DNA of 64,000 bases from Candidatus Roizmanbacteria bacterium (GTDB lineage Bacteria > Patescibacteriota > Microgenomatia > UBA1406 > GWC2-37-13). The translations under genes were made by a program, and so were the position numbers. Each line of letters begins with the position of its first letter. Positions within the stretch are counted from its first letter, which is position 1. The stretch spans positions 248,001 through 312,000 of the forward strand of contig JACRJL010000001.1 of NCBI GenBank assembly GCA_016215445.1, written 5' to 3'. Below, one piece after another: positions 18,698 to 27,486 of the stretch. Below the pieces are notes generated by a model. That model did no database searches. It was not told the origin of the DNA and saw only the letters and a program-made list of their open reading frames with translations.

Positions 18698-20076
18698 ATG
18701 GTATAACCTTCATCAGTATCTTCAATCTTAAATCCTAATTCTTCAATCTTTATTCTTAATTCGTCTGATTTTTTAAAGTCTTTACTCTGTCTAGCGAGTT
18801 TTCTTTCTTCAGCTAACTTGATTATTTCTTTTGGAATTTTTTCTTCAGCCACTTCAATTAATCGAAGTCCGAAAACCTTGTCAAAATCTAATAGTAATTT
18901 TAGTTTTTCTTGGGGTGCTAAATTTGATTTAACCAAGTTCCACATAACGGCGACAGCTTGGGGAATTTGGAAGTCGTTACTTAGCGCTTCGGCAAATTGC
19001 TGCTTGAAATCAGCCATATTGGATTCATTAGTCTCATGAGACTCATTGGCCTTCAAGTCAAGTACTATCGTTCTTAGTTTTTTCAAACTAGATTCGGCCG
19101 CCTCAAGAGCTTCCCAGGTAAAGTTTTGTTTTGATCTATAGTGGGCAGAGAGAAAAAAATATCGTAGAGTAATAGCGTCAAATCCCTTGTTAACGATTTC
19201 TTTCAGCGTGAAACCAGTGCCCTGGGATTTAGCCATTTTTTCGTTGTCGACATTCAGATGTTCGTTGTGTAACCAGTATCGGACAAATAATTTTCCGTTG
19301 GCAGCTTCGGATTGGGCAATTTCGTTTGTATGATGAACAGGAATATGTTCTACTCCGCCCATATGGATATCAATTGTTTCTCCTAAAATTGATTTTGCCA
19401 TAACACTACACTCGATGTGCCATCCGGGGAATCCTTCGCCCCAAGGAGAGGGCCAGGTTTGCAGGGCATTTTTGTGAGTTCCTTTTTTGAAAACCCAAAG
19501 GTTAAAATCGGCGAAATGTCTTTTTTCCGGATCTTCGACGACGCCCTTACCAGCTCCTTGTTGATTGAAGTCAAGTTTTTGTTTGTTGAGTTTATTGTAA
19601 TCAGGGAATTTGCTGACATCATAAATGACAGCCAAATCAGTCACATAAGCAAATCCTTTTTCAATAAGTGTTTTTATCATTTCTTGCATTTCCTTAATGT
19701 ATTGACTGGCGCGAGGTTTATAGTCGGGGTCAATAATATTCAGGGCTTTTGTATCGTTTTCAAAAATAGCAATGTATTTATCGGCAATTTGTTGAGGGGT
19801 TATCCCTTCCCTTTTGGCTCCTTTCTCCATCTTGTCTTCTCCACTATCCTGATCGCTAGTCAAATGACCGACATCGGTATAGTTACGGACAAATTTAATA
19901 TCGTAATCCAGATAAATTAAAGCTCTTCTTATCAAATCTGCCCAAGTCATAGCGCGGAGATTTCCGATATGTTGGACCCAGTAGACAGTCGGTCCGCAGT
20001 GATAAAATAATACTTTTTTATCGTTGATAAGTTCGAAATCTTCTATTTTTCTGGATAAAGTATTGTAGAGTTTCAT
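18685..20076 (-). CDS. cysS: Cysteinyl-tRNA synthetase
   Basis: 463 residues, class I. HIGH-like HIGN in CGPTVYWVQHIGNL, KMSKS-like KMAKS in NEKMAKSQGTGF. Zinc ligands are Cys28 region (HCGPTV), Cys in HIECSVM and the His in VHHTNEIAQSE. Charges tRNA-Cys. Residues about 341-352 (ANESHETNES) derive from a 9-bp-period repeat in the linker before the C-terminal domain. Downstream of the MFS gene by 32 bases. Confidence 0.96.
   Translation of the reverse strand: MKLYNTLSRKIEDFELINDKKVLFYHCGPTVYWVQHIGNLRAMTWADLIRRALIYLDYDIKFVRNYTDVGHLTSDQDSGEDKMEKGAKREGITPQQIADKYIAIFENDTKALNIIDPDYKPRASQYIKEMQEMIKTLIEKGFAYVTDLAVIYDVSKFPDYNKLNKQKLDFNQQGAGKGVVEDPEKRHFADFNLWVFKKGTHKNALQTWPSPWGEGFPGWHIECSVMAKSILGETIDIHMGGVEHIPVHHTNEIAQSEAANGKLFVRYWLHNEHLNVDNEKMAKSQGTGFTLKEIVNKGFDAITLRYFFLSAHYRSKQNFTWEALEAAESSLKKLRTIVLDLKANESHETNESNMADFKQQFAEALSNDFQIPQAVAVMWNLVKSNLAPQEKLKLLLDFDKVFGLRLIEVAEEKIPKEIIKLAEERKLARQSKDFKKSDELRIKIEELGFKIEDTDEGYTIKKL
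19018..19053. repeat. 9-bp-period repeat inside cysS
   Basis: ATTGGATTC, ATTAGTCTC, ATGAGACTC and ATTGGCCTT, of the same ATnnGnnTn type found upstream of gyrA and prfA. AGTCTCATGAGACT is a perfect palindrome. The 9-bp unit keeps the reading frame, adding acidic/polar triplets (NES HET NES) to CysRS. Confidence 0.55.
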
Positions 20077-20108
20077 AAATGAAAGTATAGCATGAAATTG
20101 AGAGTCAT

Positions 20109-21296
20109 TTATTCTTGAGATGATCTTATCATTGTCAATACCGGGCTCGGGTTTTTCTGCCTTGAAAATAAATATGCCGGAATAAGGGCCATTAGGGCAA
20201 ATATCGCCGCGATATAGAAAGAATTAATAATTCCGTATAAATCGGCGACGCGACCAAGAATGATCGGGGCCAGGCTGGTCGCTGAAGTGGCAACTACGCT
20301 GGCTATGGCAAAAACCTTTTCGTATTGTTTGTGATGTTTGGTCGATTCAGAAATCATGGTTGAACGGACAGGGATAGTTCCGGCGGTGAGAATTCCAAGG
20401 ATGACAGAAAAACTAATGATAACCAACTGGGAGTTACTGGTTGTCAAAAAAAATATAAAAACCGCCATAAAAAATTCGGCGACAATAAAGACAGTTGTGT
20501 TTTTAAATTTATCGGCCAATCTTCCTAAACCTGTTTTTCCTATGAAATTTCCTGCGAGAAAAGCACCAGTAAAAATTCCCAAAAGCGAAGGGTTAATATT
20601 TCTTTCCAAAAGTAAAAAAGGGAGAAAAGCGAAAATAGCCGAAGAAGCCAAATTGTCAAAAAAATTTGTAAGAAGCGCGAATACAAACTTCCTATTTTTG
20701 ATTATCTGCCAGAAGTTTAGCTCTTTTATTTTTTTATCTTGAGTCACTCCGGTATTTTTGTTATGGAGGAGAAGAATGATAAAAAGAAAAAAAATCGAAA
20801 TTACTGCATAGATAAAAGAGGTATTTCTCCAACCTATGGTGACAATGATAAAAGGAATACCTGAAGAAAGTATAATCCTTCCAACGTCGCCTATTGCGGT
20901 AAAATCACCCATAGAACTGCCTATTTTGTTAGCTGGCGCCCATTTGGCTACGAGAGAAAAGCCGATCGGATGGAATATTCCAAATCCTAGGGCGGCTATC
21001 AAGAAAGATAAAATTAAGAAAAAATAAGAAGAAGACAGTCCAAGGGCGATGAAGCCGGCGGCGTAAAAAAGTAAGGCTAGGGAAAGAATTTTCAAAGGTC
21101 CGAATTTATGACCAAAATAACCGGCAGGTAGAGAAAGAACTATTCCCGATATAGAAAGTATCGATGTCAAAAAACCAATTTGAGTCAAAGTTAAACTAAG
21201 ATTTTGCTTAATAAAGGGCAGAAGAAGAATAATGCTAGCCAAAAATCCGTCATTCAAAAAATGAAGGGCAAAAAGTTGATTCAATTTATTCTTCAT
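20109..21296 (-). CDS. MFS transporter, fosmidomycin-resistance-like
   Basis: 395 residues from the ATG at 21296; the reading further upstream runs through the tRNA-Pro gene. Twelve predicted membrane helices. The start FALHFLNDGFLASIILLLPF resembles the HFxxDxxxxxxxxLLP pattern of Fsr-type major facilitators, and the loop GRLADKFKN between helices 8 and 9 is the MFS motif A repeat. Probably a drug or metabolite exporter; substrate unknown. Confidence 0.8.
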   Translation of the reverse strand: MKNKLNQLFALHFLNDGFLASIILLLPFIKQNLSLTLTQIGFLTSILSISGIVLSLPAGYFGHKFGPLKILSLALLFYAAGFIALGLSSSYFFLILSFLIAALGFGIFHPIGFSLVAKWAPANKIGSSMGDFTAIGDVGRIILSSGIPFIIVTIGWRNTSFIYAVISIFFLFIILLLHNKNTGVTQDKKIKELNFWQIIKNRKFVFALLTNFFDNLASSAIFAFLPFLLLERNINPSLLGIFTGAFLAGNFIGKTGLGRLADKFKNTTVFIVAEFFMAVFIFFLTTSNSQLVIISFSVILGILTAGTIPVRSTMISESTKHHKQYEKVFAIASVVATSATSLAPIILGRVADLYGIINSFYIAAIFALMALIPAYLFSRQKNPSPVLTMIRSSQE

Positions 21297-21304
21297 AAAA
21301 AAAG

Positions 21305-21376
21305 TCGGGACGGCGGGAATTGAACCCACTGCCTTTCGGTCCCGAACCGAACGTTCTACCGATGAACTACGTCCCG
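21305..21376 (-). tRNA. tRNA-Pro (anticodon CGG)
   Basis: Acceptor CGGGACG/CGTCCCG with the C1-G72 pair typical of tRNA-Pro, T-loop GGTTCAATTCC-like, anticodon stem TTCGG/CCGAA enclosing TTCGGGA, hence anticodon CGG. No CCA is encoded after discriminator A. Confidence 0.93.
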
Positions 21377-21426
21377 TATTCGCAGCTATTAATTCGTAGA
21401 GATGGCCGCGTTAAGCAATTATATCA

Positions 21427-21924
21427 TTATTGTTTTCCGGTGGCGGGTTTTGTTTCCGCGTGTTGCTGCTCCGCGGTTTTTTTTGAAGAAAATATGCTGC
21501 GGCGGATCTTTCCAGTTGGCATGGGAGCGGCTTGTTGTCTTTTCTTCTCCTCGTCTTTTCTTTTCTTCTCCTCCTCAAGATAAACTTCCTGCCTTTTTTT
21601 CTCAAGTTCTTTTTGACGTTTTTCCATCATTAGTTTTTCATCTCCTTGTTTTACCATTTGAAAAAGCCTGTTTCTTAGAGCTTCTGCTTTAAGTTTTTCT
21701 TTGTCTTGAAATTTATTCTTCAGATTATCAAAATCAAGAGGCGTATGATTTTTAGATTTTTTTAACGACTCAAGAGTTTTTTGATTTTGAGGATTTTGTG
21801 TTTCTGAAGGTTTGTCAAATGGATTTAAGGTTTGTGCCACTGATTTAACGGTTTTTTTGGCTGATGAAACCCCGAGCTCAGCCAGTTGTTCAAATGTATC
21901 CTCTAAGATTTTTCCTTTTGCCAT
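21427..21924 (-). CDS. Charged coiled-coil protein, CPR-type (DUF5660-like)
   Basis: 165 residues, soluble, no signal. The middle and end form a long Lys/Glu-rich helix (about 80-135, RQKELEKKRQEVYLEEE) followed by QQAAPMPTGKIRRSIFSSKK. The layout recalls a family of unknown function (DUF5660) that I associate with Patescibacteria; this link is from memory. It follows the MIP18-family gene by 2 bases. Confidence 0.6.
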   Translation of the reverse strand: MAKGKILEDTFEQLAELGVSSAKKTVKSVAQTLNPFDKPSETQNPQNQKTLESLKKSKNHTPLDFDNLKNKFQDKEKLKAEALRNRLFQMVKQGDEKLMMEKRQKELEKKRQEVYLEEEKKRKDEEKKRQQAAPMPTGKIRRSIFSSKKTAEQQHAETKPATGKQ

Positions 21925-21926
21925 AT

Positions 21927-22232
21927 TTAGCTAATTCCGAGTAATGCTTTTGCCTTTTCACTCATTTTTTCCATACTCCATGGTGGGTCAAAGGTTAAGT
22001 CGACTGTAATATCTTTTTCGTTGAGGCCTAATTCTTTTAATTTACTTTTAACTTCGTCTTCGATTAAAGAAATCAGTGGACAGCCGATCGTTGTCAAAGT
22101 CATTAATACTTTTACCTTGGATTTATCAACAATGACATCGTATACTAGTCCTAGATCGACAATAGAGATATTTAGTTCAGGGTCGAGAACTTCCTCAAGT
22201 TTTTTGTTTATCTTTTGGGTACTTATTTTCAT
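21927..22232 (-). CDS. MIP18/DUF59-family iron-sulfur assembly factor
   Basis: 101 residues. EVLDPELNISIVDLGLVYDV and TTIGCPLISLIEDEVK are the family core, including the conserved cysteine; the end (DPPWSMEKMSEKAKALLGI) is standard. SufT/PaaD-like proteins help load Fe-S clusters on target enzymes. Divergently transcribed from RNase J across a perfect 17-bp palindrome. Confidence 0.88.
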   Translation of the reverse strand: MKISTQKINKKLEEVLDPELNISIVDLGLVYDVIVDKSKVKVLMTLTTIGCPLISLIEDEVKSKLKELGLNEKDITVDLTFDPPWSMEKMSEKAKALLGIS

Positions 22233-22236
22233 AACT

Positions 22237-22253
22237 GCTATAATAATTATAGC
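22237..22253. promoter_or_regulatory. Palindromic divergent promoter
   Basis: GCTATAAT-A-ATTATAGC is a perfect palindrome that presents a TATAAT on each strand, one toward the MIP18-family gene and one toward RNase J. A second -10-like TATTAT (22263-22268) stands six bases before the RNase J ATG. Confidence 0.55.
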
Positions 22254-22274
22254 GGTTATAAATATTATATTTTT

Positions 22275-23945
22275 ATGGAAAAATTTAAAGTTCGTTTTGT
22301 CCCTTTAGGAGGAATCGTCGGAGTTACTAAAAATCTGTATGTTTATGAGTTGTATTTAGACGATAAACTTAAGGACATTTTAATAATTGACTGCGGAATC
22401 GGTTTCCCTTTGGAGAAAGAGTTAGGAGTTGATTTTGTTATTCCTGATATTTCCTATCTTCAAGATAAGAAAGACAAAATCAGGGCACTTCTGTTGACGC
22501 ATGGTCACGAAGACCACATCGGTGCCTTGCCTTATCTTTACGATAGTTTGGGGCGACCTCCAGTTTATGCCAGTAAATTAACTTCGGTTTTCGTAGAAAA
22601 TAAATTTAAGGAAAATAAGCAAAGGATTACGGTGACAAGAGTAGACTTTGAGAAAGTATATTCTTTCGGAGATTTCCGAGCCTCTTTTGTGAAAATGACT
22701 CACTCTATTCCTGATACAACTCATATTATAATTGGTAGCCCCATTGGATCTTTTTATCACGGACCAGATTTTAAACTGGATCTGACGCCCCCTTATGGTT
22801 CGCCTCCGGATTTTTATAAAATAGTCAAATCTGGAAAAGACGGAATTTTATGCCTACTCTCTGACTGTCTCGGGGCGGAACGCCCTGGTTTGACTTTATC
22901 TGAATCTATAGTTGGTCAGACCTTTGAAGACGAAATGAGAAAGACTAAGGGCAAATTTATTATGACGACATTTTCTTCAAATATTTCCAGGATCCGCCAA
23001 TGCGTTGAAGCGGCAATAAAATTCAATAGGAAAATATTCTTTTTGGGTAGATCCATGAAACAAAATAGCCAACTGGCGGCGGAAATAGGCTACCTGCCTG
23101 TTCCGGAAAAATTGATTGGCAGGGAGGAAGAACTGATAAAATTACCGCCTAACAAAGTATGTCTTATTGCGGCTGGTAGCCAAGGTCAGTATGGAAGCGC
23201 CCTTTCGAAATTAGCCGATAAACAAAATCAATATACAAGGATTAAACCAGGAGACAAGATAATATTTTCGTCAGACCCGATTCCCGGTAACGAAAATGAA
23301 GTGTATGGTGTAATTGAAGATTTAGTAGCTCAAGGTGCTGACGTTGTCTATTCTGACATTGCCGATCAGCTCCATTCTTCGGGCCACGGAAACCAAGAGG
23401 ATTTAAAATTTCTAATAAGGTTTACAAACCCAGCCTACTTCATTCCTATCGGAGGAACAATCCGTCATCAAAAACAATATGAAAATTTGGCCGAAGGATT
23501 GGGTTACGATAAGAGTAAGGTTTTTTCTTTAAATGAAGGTGAGACGATTTGGTTTGATGGAGGAAAGGCATATAAGGGGCAAGAGGTTGAAACAAAAAAT
23601 ATTTATGTCGATGCTTATGGGGTTGGAGACGTTGGCAATATTGTTCTTCGAGATAGAAAGACGATTTCTTCAGAGGGTGTCGTTTTCTCGTTTGTTATTA
23701 TAGATAAAACCGGAAGACTAGTGGCAAGGCCAAAAATTGTTTCCCGGGGATTTGTTTTTGAAAAGGGAGAAGAAAAACTTTATAACGATGCTCTTTTTTT
23801 GATTGAAAAAGTGATGAAACCTAAAGGTGGAAAAATTCTTGAATTGAATCATATTAAAAGAGAGATTATTGATAATCTTGAAGGATTTTTCTTTAAAGAA
23901 AGAGGTAGAAGACCACTGATTGTTGCTGAAATTGTTCAATTATAA
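22275..23945 (+). CDS. Ribonuclease J
   Basis: 556 residues from the ATG at 22275 (MEKFKVRFVPLGG); 20 codons upstream are open but cross the divergent promoter. Metallo-beta-lactamase motif THGHEDHIGALPY, then the beta-CASP domain (TTFSSNISRIRQ) and the RNase J C-terminal domain. It combines 5'-3' exonuclease and endonuclease activity in mRNA decay and rRNA maturation. Its stop directly abuts the recR start. Confidence 0.94.
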   Translation: MEKFKVRFVPLGGIVGVTKNLYVYELYLDDKLKDILIIDCGIGFPLEKELGVDFVIPDISYLQDKKDKIRALLLTHGHEDHIGALPYLYDSLGRPPVYASKLTSVFVENKFKENKQRITVTRVDFEKVYSFGDFRASFVKMTHSIPDTTHIIIGSPIGSFYHGPDFKLDLTPPYGSPPDFYKIVKSGKDGILCLLSDCLGAERPGLTLSESIVGQTFEDEMRKTKGKFIMTTFSSNISRIRQCVEAAIKFNRKIFFLGRSMKQNSQLAAEIGYLPVPEKLIGREEELIKLPPNKVCLIAAGSQGQYGSALSKLADKQNQYTRIKPGDKIIFSSDPIPGNENEVYGVIEDLVAQGADVVYSDIADQLHSSGHGNQEDLKFLIRFTNPAYFIPIGGTIRHQKQYENLAEGLGYDKSKVFSLNEGETIWFDGGKAYKGQEVETKNIYVDAYGVGDVGNIVLRDRKTISSEGVVFSFVIIDKTGRLVARPKIVSRGFVFEKGEEKLYNDALFLIEKVMKPKGGKILELNHIKREIIDNLEGFFFKERGRRPLIVAEIVQL

Positions 23946-24566
23946 ATGTCCACTTTACCTAATAATCTAAAAAAAATTTCTTTATTTTTAGAACGCCTGC
24001 CTGGTATAGGAGAAAAGACGGCCAATAGATTGGCTTTCTATTTTTTGAGGCTACCAGAGGAAGATTTAAAAGATTTCTCCGAGAGCATTTCTACTCTTAA
24101 AGAAAAAACAAAATTCTGTAAAAATTGCTTTAATTTAACAGAAGACAGTTTGTGTGAAATATGTTTAGACAGTAAGCGTGATCACTCAATTATCACGGTT
24201 GTGGAGACGGTTTTAGATCTGCTTTCTTTTGAAACTGGAAATATCTATGACGGCGTTTATCACGTCCTTCAGGGTAAAATTGACCCATTGAACCATGTCG
24301 GACCCGACGATATTAAAATAAACGAACTTTTTAAAAGGATTAAGGCGGCTGGTGAGGTTAAAGAAATAATATTGGCAACCAGTCCTGATATGGAAGGGGA
24401 AGCGACAGCTATGTTCATTAAAAACAAGCTGAGCGAATTGACTGATTCGAGAATCAAAGCCTTAAAGATTACTCGATTGGCATACGGACTTCCCATCGGC
24501 GCCAACTTGGAATATGCCGACTACATGACTTTGAAGAAAGCAATTGAAGGTAGAAATAAATTTTAG
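23946..24566 (+). CDS. recR: Recombination protein RecR
   Basis: 206 residues. Helix-hairpin-helix at the start (ERLPGIGEKTANRLA), four-Cys zinc finger (FCKNCFNLTEDSLCEIC), then a TOPRIM domain and the Walker-B-like end (ITRLAYGLPIGANLEYAD). RecR loads RecA with RecO/RecF at gaps. The ATG immediately follows the RNase J stop. Confidence 0.95.
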   Translation: MSTLPNNLKKISLFLERLPGIGEKTANRLAFYFLRLPEEDLKDFSESISTLKEKTKFCKNCFNLTEDSLCEICLDSKRDHSIITVVETVLDLLSFETGNIYDGVYHVLQGKIDPLNHVGPDDIKINELFKRIKAAGEVKEIILATSPDMEGEATAMFIKNKLSELTDSRIKALKITRLAYGLPIGANLEYADYMTLKKAIEGRNKF

Positions 24567-24567
24567 T

Positions 24568-25500
24568 TTAGAGAAGATTTCTAATTTCGTGGGCGATTAA
24601 AGGTGCAATAGAAATCTCTCTAAGCTGGGGAAATTTTTGTCCAGGTTTCAATGCGATACTATTGCTCATAAAAATTTTCTCGATCGGACTCTTTGCGAGA
24701 ATCACCTGGGCGTCTGGAGAAAAATCGTGATGCACAATACATGCCAAGACCCGTTTAGCTCCCCTTTTTAAACAAAATTCAGCCGCATGAACCAAAGTCC
24801 CTCCGGAAGTTATAATATCATCGATTATAATACAAGTTTTATTTTTAACCTTTCCATAAAGATTTAAAGCCTTTGATTGATGGATTTTTTCAAGATTTCG
24901 TCTTTTTTCAATAACGGCAATGTCAACTTTATTGCTGTGGAAAAAATTTTCTGCAAATGTTTGTGCCCTTTCTACACCTCCTTGGTCTGGAGAAACAATG
25001 GCTACCTCTTCTGTATTTTTGTTATTTTTCAAATAATGGGCAACTTCTTTTCCTAGAATATTAAAAGCAGATAAGTTTTTAAAAGTGATTGAAAATATTC
25101 CTTCTGTTCCTTCGTCGTGGAGACTGATTGTGTAGACGCCGCTAAAACCAATTGTCTCCAGAAACCTAATAATAACGTTAACCGAAACAGCCTCCCCTGG
25201 TAGGTGTTCTCTATTTTGTCGGGCATAACCGAAATAAGGAATAAAAGCAATTATTTCTTTAGCACCGTTTCTTTTTAAAGCGTCGGCAAAAAAAAATAAT
25301 TCCATTAAATGAGTGTCAGTAGGATTTGAAGTCGGTTGAATAATGACACAGATATCATTTTTTATTTTTTCCTTTATGGAAACGCGGACTTCAGAGTTAT
25401 CAAAGCGGACGACTTCAGAAGCAGAAAGAGGTATATTAAGTAATTCTGATACTTGTTTGCTTAAAATCGGATTGGCTGACCCTGTAAATAGTTTAAGCAT
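24568..25500 (-). CDS. prs: Ribose-phosphate pyrophosphokinase
   Basis: 310 residues. FIPYFGYARQ and the flexible catalytic loop, ERRNLEKIHQS-type lysine/arginine segment, and the PRPP-binding DDIITSGGTLVHAAE. Makes PRPP for nucleotide and amino acid synthesis or salvage. Lies 1 base after ybaB, at the end of rpsU-ybeY-dnaX-ybaB-prs. Confidence 0.95.
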   Translation of the reverse strand: MLKLFTGSANPILSKQVSELLNIPLSASEVVRFDNSEVRVSIKEKIKNDICVIIQPTSNPTDTHLMELFFFADALKRNGAKEIIAFIPYFGYARQNREHLPGEAVSVNVIIRFLETIGFSGVYTISLHDEGTEGIFSITFKNLSAFNILGKEVAHYLKNNKNTEEVAIVSPDQGGVERAQTFAENFFHSNKVDIAVIEKRRNLEKIHQSKALNLYGKVKNKTCIIIDDIITSGGTLVHAAEFCLKRGAKRVLACIVHHDFSPDAQVILAKSPIEKIFMSNSIALKPGQKFPQLREISIAPLIAHEIRNLL

Positions 25501-25501
25501 C

Positions 25502-25765
25502 TTATTTTTGCTGGGACGATATTTCTATCAATTTTCTGGCGGCTAATTCCTGTGTTTTTTTAACAGCCTCATTGACGGCGTCAGCAATCCTGTTTTCAAT
25601 AATACCGTCGACTTCGATCGATTCAATTACCTGGTCGCCTCGAAGCGTTACTTTAACGCCGTTTCTGTCGACGATAACCTGTTCTTTTTGTAAAGCCGAC
25701 TGCATCTGTTGAGCCTGTTGCTGTAATTTTTGTAAATCTCCTAAACCTGACAAAGGGTTAAACAT
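25502..25765 (-). CDS. YbaB/EbfC nucleoid-associated protein
   Basis: 87 residues. Coiled N-terminus (LGDLQKLQQQAQQMQSALQ) and the conserved GVKVTLRGDQVIESIEVD strands. A dimeric DNA-binding protein; downstream of dnaX as in most bacteria. Confidence 0.93.
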   Translation of the reverse strand: MFNPLSGLGDLQKLQQQAQQMQSALQKEQVIVDRNGVKVTLRGDQVIESIEVDGIIENRIADAVNEAVKKTQELAARKLIEISSQQK

Positions 25766-25796
25766 ATATAAATTAAGAATTTTTAATTTTCGATTT

Positions 25797-26819
25797 CTAT
25801 TTATTATAGAATTCCACTAAGGCAATCTCAAGCGGAAGTGATTCAATCGGTGTTGATCTAAGTAATTGATATGCTTCCATCAATAGTTTAATTAACCGGC
25901 TGATTTCAGTAAGTGTTAAAACACTGGTTTTTTCATCTTCAATTTTTACCCCTTTTTTTATAAGAAGTTGGACTCTCAACTCTTCCAAAATGTCTTCAAT
26001 CAAATTTTTAAAGTTTCCTCCATTTTGGGCAAATTCTTCAATCCAGATAAAAGTTTTTTTACTATCTTTTTTTTCTATTATTTCCAAAAGGTCATTTTTA
26101 CCTCTTATACCAAGAAACGATTCCAATTCATCAACTGTCTTTATTTTTTGCATTGATACTTCTTCTAAAATTTTGGCAGCGTCGCGGAAGGAGTAATCGC
26201 TATGATGAGCTATTAATGAATAAAAATCATTTTGGTAGTTCAATTTTTCGTTTTGACCGACTCTTTTCAACATTGAAACTATATCGGCTTTCAAGCCTTT
26301 TCCAAAGTTAACCTTTACACATCGGGAGACTATTGTCTTTGGAAGTTTTTCTAAATTAGTTGTCGCCAAAATAAATATGGCCGATTCAGGCGGCTCTTCT
26401 AGTGTTTTTAAGAGGGCATTGAAACCGTCAGAAGTAATCATGTGGGCTTCGTCGATAATAAAGACCCTGTAGCGACCCGACATAGGCAAGAATGATGTTT
26501 CTTTTATCAGATTCTTTATTTCTTCAATACCGCGGTTTGAAGCAGCATCCATTTCGATAACGTCTGTATAAGACGAGGAAGCGATAGACAGACAGTTGAC
26601 GCATCGGTTACAAGGTTCTATTTGATCTTCCTTTTTATTGAGGCAGTTGACTGCTTTGGCAAATATTCGTGCCGCCGACGTCTTTCCTGTTCCCTTCTGT
26701 CCGATAAATAGAAAAGCATGAGGAAGATTTTTCGACTCCAAGATTTTTTTAATAGTTTCTTTTACCCTTGAGTTATCGATTTCCGATACAGTTTTTGGTC
26801 GGTACTTTAAATAAAACAT
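25797..26819 (-). CDS. dnaX: DNA polymerase III clamp-loader subunit (gamma-length DnaX)
   Basis: 340 residues: only the AAA+ and collar parts, without the tau-specific domains that bind polymerase and helicase. P-loop GQKGTGKTSAA, zinc module C-x8-C-x2-C-x2-C (CLNKKEDQIEPCNRCVNC), Walker B IIDEAH and the SRC motif VSRCVKV. Forms the clamp loader with delta and delta-prime (a delta-prime-like gene is at 57144). Confidence 0.94.
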   Translation of the reverse strand: MFYLKYRPKTVSEIDNSRVKETIKKILESKNLPHAFLFIGQKGTGKTSAARIFAKAVNCLNKKEDQIEPCNRCVNCLSIASSSYTDVIEMDAASNRGIEEIKNLIKETSFLPMSGRYRVFIIDEAHMITSDGFNALLKTLEEPPESAIFILATTNLEKLPKTIVSRCVKVNFGKGLKADIVSMLKRVGQNEKLNYQNDFYSLIAHHSDYSFRDAAKILEEVSMQKIKTVDELESFLGIRGKNDLLEIIEKKDSKKTFIWIEEFAQNGGNFKNLIEDILEELRVQLLIKKGVKIEDEKTSVLTLTEISRLIKLLMEAYQLLRSTPIESLPLEIALVEFYNK

Positions 26820-26820
26820 T

Positions 26821-27171
26821 TTATTTCAAAAGATTCTCTACTCCATGTTTAATAAGGGTCAAGATAGTTTCCTCTACCTTTCGATTGCGTTCAGCCGCGA
26901 GTAAGACAGACTGAGGATAACAGATAATGATTTCTCCAAGCAAAACTTCGTTATCCTGGTTTTTTTCATTGTAAGGAAAGGCTAAAACAGGAAGAGCCTC
27001 GTTTTCCTTTTTGTATGTTAAAGCCAGTTTTTTCATCTTGTTTCTTCCCACAAAAATAAGGTTGACGGTCATAGTTGAAGGTACTTCTTTAGAGAGAAGT
27101 ATTTCTTCGGTAAGTCTCTTTAACCGGCTTCGATCCATTTTATAACGAGAAGAAGAAGTGATATTAACCAT
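26821..27171 (-). CDS. ybeY: YbeY-like protein lacking the zinc-binding tail
   Basis: 116 residues from the ATG at 27171, whose ATGGTTAA overlaps the rpsU stop; an earlier ATG (27201) lies deep in rpsU. The fold of the YbeY endoribonuclease is visible (VNLIFVGRNKMKKLALTYKK, VLAFPYNE, LLGEIIICYPQSV). The family ends with HGxLHLxGYDH, whose three histidines bind zinc; here it reads KHGVENLLK and stops, so only the first histidine remains. Either a non-catalytic ribosome-maturation factor or a pseudo-enzyme. Confidence 0.75.
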   Translation of the reverse strand: MVNITSSSRYKMDRSRLKRLTEEILLSKEVPSTMTVNLIFVGRNKMKKLALTYKKENEALPVLAFPYNEKNQDNEVLLGEIIICYPQSVLLAAERNRKVEETILTLIKHGVENLLK

Positions 27172-27370
27172 ATCTTTTATATATTTTTGTTTTTCTGCCA
27201 AAACGGTTTTTTCTTCTTTCTTTTTCCTCTTCTTTACGGACCAAAGAGGGTTTTTTATAAAATTGTTTTTTCTTTAAGGTGGTGACAATGTCTTCATCAA
27301 TAAAGACTCTAGTAAATTTTCTGAAAAGAGAATCCTTTGTTTCACCTTTTTTTTTAGTGATCACAACCAT
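27164..27370 (-). CDS. rpsU: Ribosomal protein bS21
   Basis: 68 residues. KGETKDSLFRKFTRVF and the arginine-rich tail KRRKNRFGRKTKIYKRYG match S21. A strong GAGGAGG lies 13 bases before the ATG, a rather wide gap. The 5' untranslated region of roughly 110 bases contains the inverted 9-bp-unit array; its probable -10 (TATAAT, 27486-27491) overlaps the end of the upstream DHH gene. Confidence 0.9.
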   Translation of the reverse strand: MVVITKKKGETKDSLFRKFTRVFIDEDIVTTLKKKQFYKKPSLVRKEEEKERRKNRFGRKTKIYKRYG

Positions 27371-27398
27371 AGTAGAACTTACGCCTCCTCTCTAAATT

Positions 27399-27480
27399 AG
27401 TTTATAAAGTTTTTAAAGTTTGTAAGGTTCATAAAGTATTTTTCTTTATAAACTTTATAATTTTATGAACTTTACGAACT
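27399..27480. repeat. Inverted array of 9-bp units upstream of rpsU
   Basis: Left arm 27399-27436 is AGTTTATAA, AGTTTTTAA, AGTTTGTAA, GGTTCATAA plus AG. Right arm 27444-27480, read on the other strand, is AGTTCGTAA, AGTTCATAA, AATTATAA, AGTTTATAA plus AG. In RNA the arms would form an imperfect hairpin of about 37 bp in the rpsU leader. Confidence 0.75.
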
Positions 27481-27486
27481 ATCTTA

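Noticed and set aside
21320-21692. Two plus-strand open frames opposite the coiled-coil gene and tRNA-Pro
   Set aside because: Composition is the complement of Lys/Glu codons (Phe/Ser/Leu-rich); one runs through the tRNA.
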